Positions 4,560 through 6,529 of a stretch of 6,529 bases of DNA are shown here, one piece after another. The notes under the pieces are model-generated. The model saw only the letters and a program-made list of their open reading frames with translations, did not search any database and was not told the DNA's origin. The stretch lies in NCBI GenBank assembly GCA_023410885.1, contig JAEYPI010000184.1, positions 1-6,529 of the forward strand, in the 5' to 3' direction. The stretch is from Bacillota bacterium (lineage in GTDB: Bacteria > Bacillota > Clostridia > DSM-8532). Position 1 is the first letter of the stretch. Each line of letters starts with the position of its first letter. The translations under genes and the position numbers were made by a program.

Positions 4560-6452
4560 ATGCTGCTAAAAATAACAAACGGCTGTGTGGCCTTTGGTAC
4601 AGATATCATATTATCGGGAATCGATTTTGAGATCAACAAGGGTGAAAAGATTGCTATAGTCGGACGAAATGGATGCGGAAAAACAACGCTGCTTAAGCTG
4701 ATGATTGGTGAATATGAGCTTACGAAGCTTAGTGACGCCGAATCATCATCCATTGCTAGGTCGGGTAACCCAACCATCGGTTATCTCAGACAGGTGACGT
4801 TTGAGAATGAAACCCTAACCCTTGAGGACGAAGTTAAAAAAGCCTATAAGGAATTGCTGGATATAGAAAACCGCATGGAAAAGCTTTTGAGACAGATGGA
4901 GAGCAATCCCGATGACGCGGCTTTTACCAAATATTCCGAATTGCAGGAGCGCTATAATCTTTTGGATGGGTATGGCTACAAGAAGGAATATGAAATGGCC
5001 ATCCGTCAGTTCGGCTTTACAAATGAGGACAAGGCAAAGCCCCTTTCCGATTTCTCAGGAGGGCAGCGAACCAAGATAGCCTTTATTAAGCTGCTGCTAA
5101 GTAAACCGGATATCCTGCTATTGGACGAGCCCACCAATCATCTTGATATCAACGCCATTGAATGGCTTGAGGAATATCTAAAAACCTACAAGAACGCAGT
5201 GGTTATCGTTTCTCATGATCGGGAATTTCTTGATAAGATTGTTAGCTCAGTATACGAGATCGAACGGGGAAGGATTACAAAATACAGCGGAAATTATTCT
5301 ACTTTTGCCATAAAAAAGAGGCTTGACTGGGACAGGCAGCAAAAAGAGTATATTGCGCAGCAAAAGGAAATCGCGCATTTAAGCGGCCTTGTGGAGCGCT
5401 TTCGCTATAAAGCCACTAAGGCGGCCATGGCCCAATCGAAATTGAAGCAAATTGAACGGATGGAGGTTGTGGAATCACCGGAGCTGGCAGATACAAGAAG
5501 CTTTCACGCCGATTTTGAGCCTGAATACCCAAGCGTTAAATTGGTATTATCAGTGAAAGAGTTGAAAATAGGCTATGATGAGCCGCTGTCAACAATTTCT
5601 CTTCAAGTCATGCGAGGGGAAAAGATCGGTATTATCGGTGGCAACGGCCTTGGAAAATCTACCTTCTTAAAAACCATAGTAGGCCGATTACCAGCACTTA
5701 GCGGAAGCTTTTCTGTTGGAGAGAGGGTCAAAATCGGCTATTTTGACCAGCACATGGCCCAGTATAAAAGTGATAAAAATGTTCTTGACGAATATTGGGA
5801 CGAGTTCCCTCAACTGACCCACACGGAGGTGCGCAGTGCGCTGGGCGCGTTCCTCTTTACACATGACGATGTTTTTAAGCCGGTCAATGCCCTTTCGGGA
5901 GGGGAAAAGGTGCGTCTTGAGCTGTGCAAAATCTTACAGAGACGTCCCAACTTCTTAATCCTTGATGAGCCTACCAACCATATGGATATCATCGGTAAGG
6001 AAACCTTGGAGAAAATGTTAAAGGACTACACGGGCACCCTTCTTTTCGTTTCCCACGACCGCTATTTTGTCAAGCAGGTTGCCCAATCGGTGCTTGTGTT
6101 CGAGGAGGATAACGTCCAGCTCTATCCCTATGGCTATGAGTATTATCTTGAACAAGCTGCCAAACGGGCAGAAAATGGAAAGGTCGTCATCACTAGGGAA
6201 AAAAGGGAGAAGAAAAGCTATACGACACCGGCTAAGGAAAAAGCAAGACGTGAGGCCAGAATTAAGAAATTAGAGGCCTTGGTCTCGGAGTGCGAAGAAA
6301 AAATTGCTGAGCTACAAGGGTTGCTTGCTTCAGAAGCGGTGATGTCCGATTATATACGATTGACCGAGCTTCAACAACAACTCATGGAACAGGAAGAGCT
6401 AAACTTAGGCTATTTAGAAGAATGGGATGCCCTATTGGATGAAGAGTGTTGA
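4560..6452 (+). CDS. ABC-F family ATPase (YdiF/Uup-like) with C-terminal coiled coil
   Basis: The 630-residue soluble protein has two ATP-binding cassettes and no membrane segment. Cassette 1 shows Walker A GRNGCGKT (35-42), signature FSGGQ (165-169), Walker B LLLDEPTNHLD (186-196) and H219. Cassette 2 shows GGNGLGKST (360-368), LSGGEK (445-450), LILDEPTNHMD (466-476) and H499. Between them lies the helical P-site-tRNA-interaction linker (about 245-325, basic, with RFRYKATKAAMAQSK). Residues about 545-626 form a charged coiled coil as in YdiF/Uup. ABC-F proteins bind the ribosomal E site and relieve stalled states or protect against antibiotics; the linker is modest in length, so a housekeeping translation role seems likelier than resistance. 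AGGAAG (4544-4549) precedes the ATG. Length and start agree with YdiF. The gene ends 8 bases before a convergent frame. Confidence 0.93.
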   Translation: MLLKITNGCVAFGTDIILSGIDFEINKGEKIAIVGRNGCGKTTLLKLMIGEYELTKLSDAESSSIARSGNPTIGYLRQVTFENETLTLEDEVKKAYKELLDIENRMEKLLRQMESNPDDAAFTKYSELQERYNLLDGYGYKKEYEMAIRQFGFTNEDKAKPLSDFSGGQRTKIAFIKLLLSKPDILLLDEPTNHLDINAIEWLEEYLKTYKNAVVIVSHDREFLDKIVSSVYEIERGRITKYSGNYSTFAIKKRLDWDRQQKEYIAQQKEIAHLSGLVERFRYKATKAAMAQSKLKQIERMEVVESPELADTRSFHADFEPEYPSVKLVLSVKELKIGYDEPLSTISLQVMRGEKIGIIGGNGLGKSTFLKTIVGRLPALSGSFSVGERVKIGYFDQHMAQYKSDKNVLDEYWDEFPQLTHTEVRSALGAFLFTHDDVFKPVNALSGGEKVRLELCKILQRRPNFLILDEPTNHMDIIGKETLEKMLKDYTGTLLFVSHDRYFVKQVAQSVLVFEEDNVQLYPYGYEYYLEQAAKRAENGKVVITREKREKKSYTTPAKEKARREARIKKLEALVSECEEKIAELQGLLASEAVMSDYIRLTELQQQLMEQEELNLGYLEEWDALLDEEC

Positions 6453-6460
6453 CGGTCAAC

Positions 6461-6529
6461 TTATGCAGTGGCCTGAAATATAAACAATCCATCCTTGACC
6501 GAAAACTGGCATATGCCGCCATGCTTTTC
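6461..6529 (-). CDS. 3' end of a convergent gene, possibly a GHKL-type sensor histidine kinase
   Basis: On the minus strand the frame is open from the window edge (codon GAA, 6529-6527) to TAA at 6463-6461. It encodes 22 residues, EKHGGICQFSVKDGLFIFQ plus ATA. An (A)EKHGG motif, a short strand, a DG turn and a final hydrophobic strand are the usual ending of GHKL ATPase domains in sensor kinases, where the kinase/ATP-lid domain finishes just after KYGG. This is a family-pattern inference from a very short piece. The rest of the gene, including any H-box or N/G-boxes, lies outside the window. It is convergent with the ABC-F gene across 8 bases, with no obvious shared terminator. Confidence 0.5.
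   Translation of the reverse strand, partial: EKHGGICQFSVKDGLFIFQATA

Noticed and set aside
4535..4777. Minus-strand frame opposite the start of the ABC-F gene
   Set aside because: It is antisense to a well supported Walker A region and is Ser/Pro/Phe-rich as expected for a shadow frame.
6448..6460. GTTGA-CGG-TCAAC hairpin as a terminator for the ABC-F gene
   Set aside because: It has only five pairs, overlaps the stop codon and is not followed by a T-run on either strand.

Overview
The window looks like a chromosomal segment of a low-to-mid-GC Gram-positive anaerobe, most likely a member of the Clostridia. This rests on strong purine-rich Shine-Dalgarno sites (AAGGAG, GGAGGTG), a probable TTG start, TTGACA/TATAAT-type promoters, and families common there (DUF3788, AraC-GyrI regulators, YdiF-like ABC-F proteins). 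No database search was possible, so the genus is not assigned.

Layout. (1) 1-525 (+): the C-terminal part of a GlnQ-type polar amino-acid ABC transporter ATPase, cut by the window edge, followed by a good intrinsic terminator (563-597). (2) 662-1390 (-): a DEDDh 3'-5' exonuclease, convergent with the ATPase. A bulged hairpin (622-654) lies between them. (3) 1391-1602: a divergent intergenic region with a promoter on each strand, a near-perfect dyad and direct repeats. (4) 1603-3658 (+): a probable operon or operon pair. A small Xre-type repressor overlaps a four-helix membrane protein by ATGA; then come an AraC-family regulator with a GyrI-like ligand-binding domain and a DUF3788 protein. A terminator-like hairpin follows. 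(5) 3660-4559: about 900 bases with no convincing intact gene. It holds a promoter, a possibly frameshifted small gene, a terminator-like hairpin, a long hairpin centred on a perfect 18-bp palindrome, and a compact array of modular repeats (about 4287-4533) directly upstream of the next gene. (6) 4560-6452 (+): a complete ABC-F ATPase of the YdiF/Uup-like type with a C-terminal coiled coil. (7) 6461-6529 (-): the last 22 codons of a convergent gene whose tail resembles a GHKL-type sensor kinase.

How the parts may work together. The Xre/membrane pair and the AraC-GyrI/DUF3788 pair look like two small sensing or regulatory modules, possibly read from one promoter at 1526-1555. The ABC-F gene probably acts on ribosomes. 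Its likely promoter (extended -10 at 4284-4292) sits at the left edge of the repeat array, so its mRNA would carry a leader of about 260 nt built almost entirely of the repeats.

The most unusual content is the repeat array. It mixes an exact 39-bp tandem duplication, a 44-bp duplicated segment, and hairpins sharing a CCCGTT/AACGGG outer stem or a GAA loop. A structurally equivalent hairpin with a different but still complementary inner stem lies about 3.7 kb away at 622-654. This suggests a dispersed family of small structured elements rather than a local accident. I do not see an obvious new defence or biosynthetic system.
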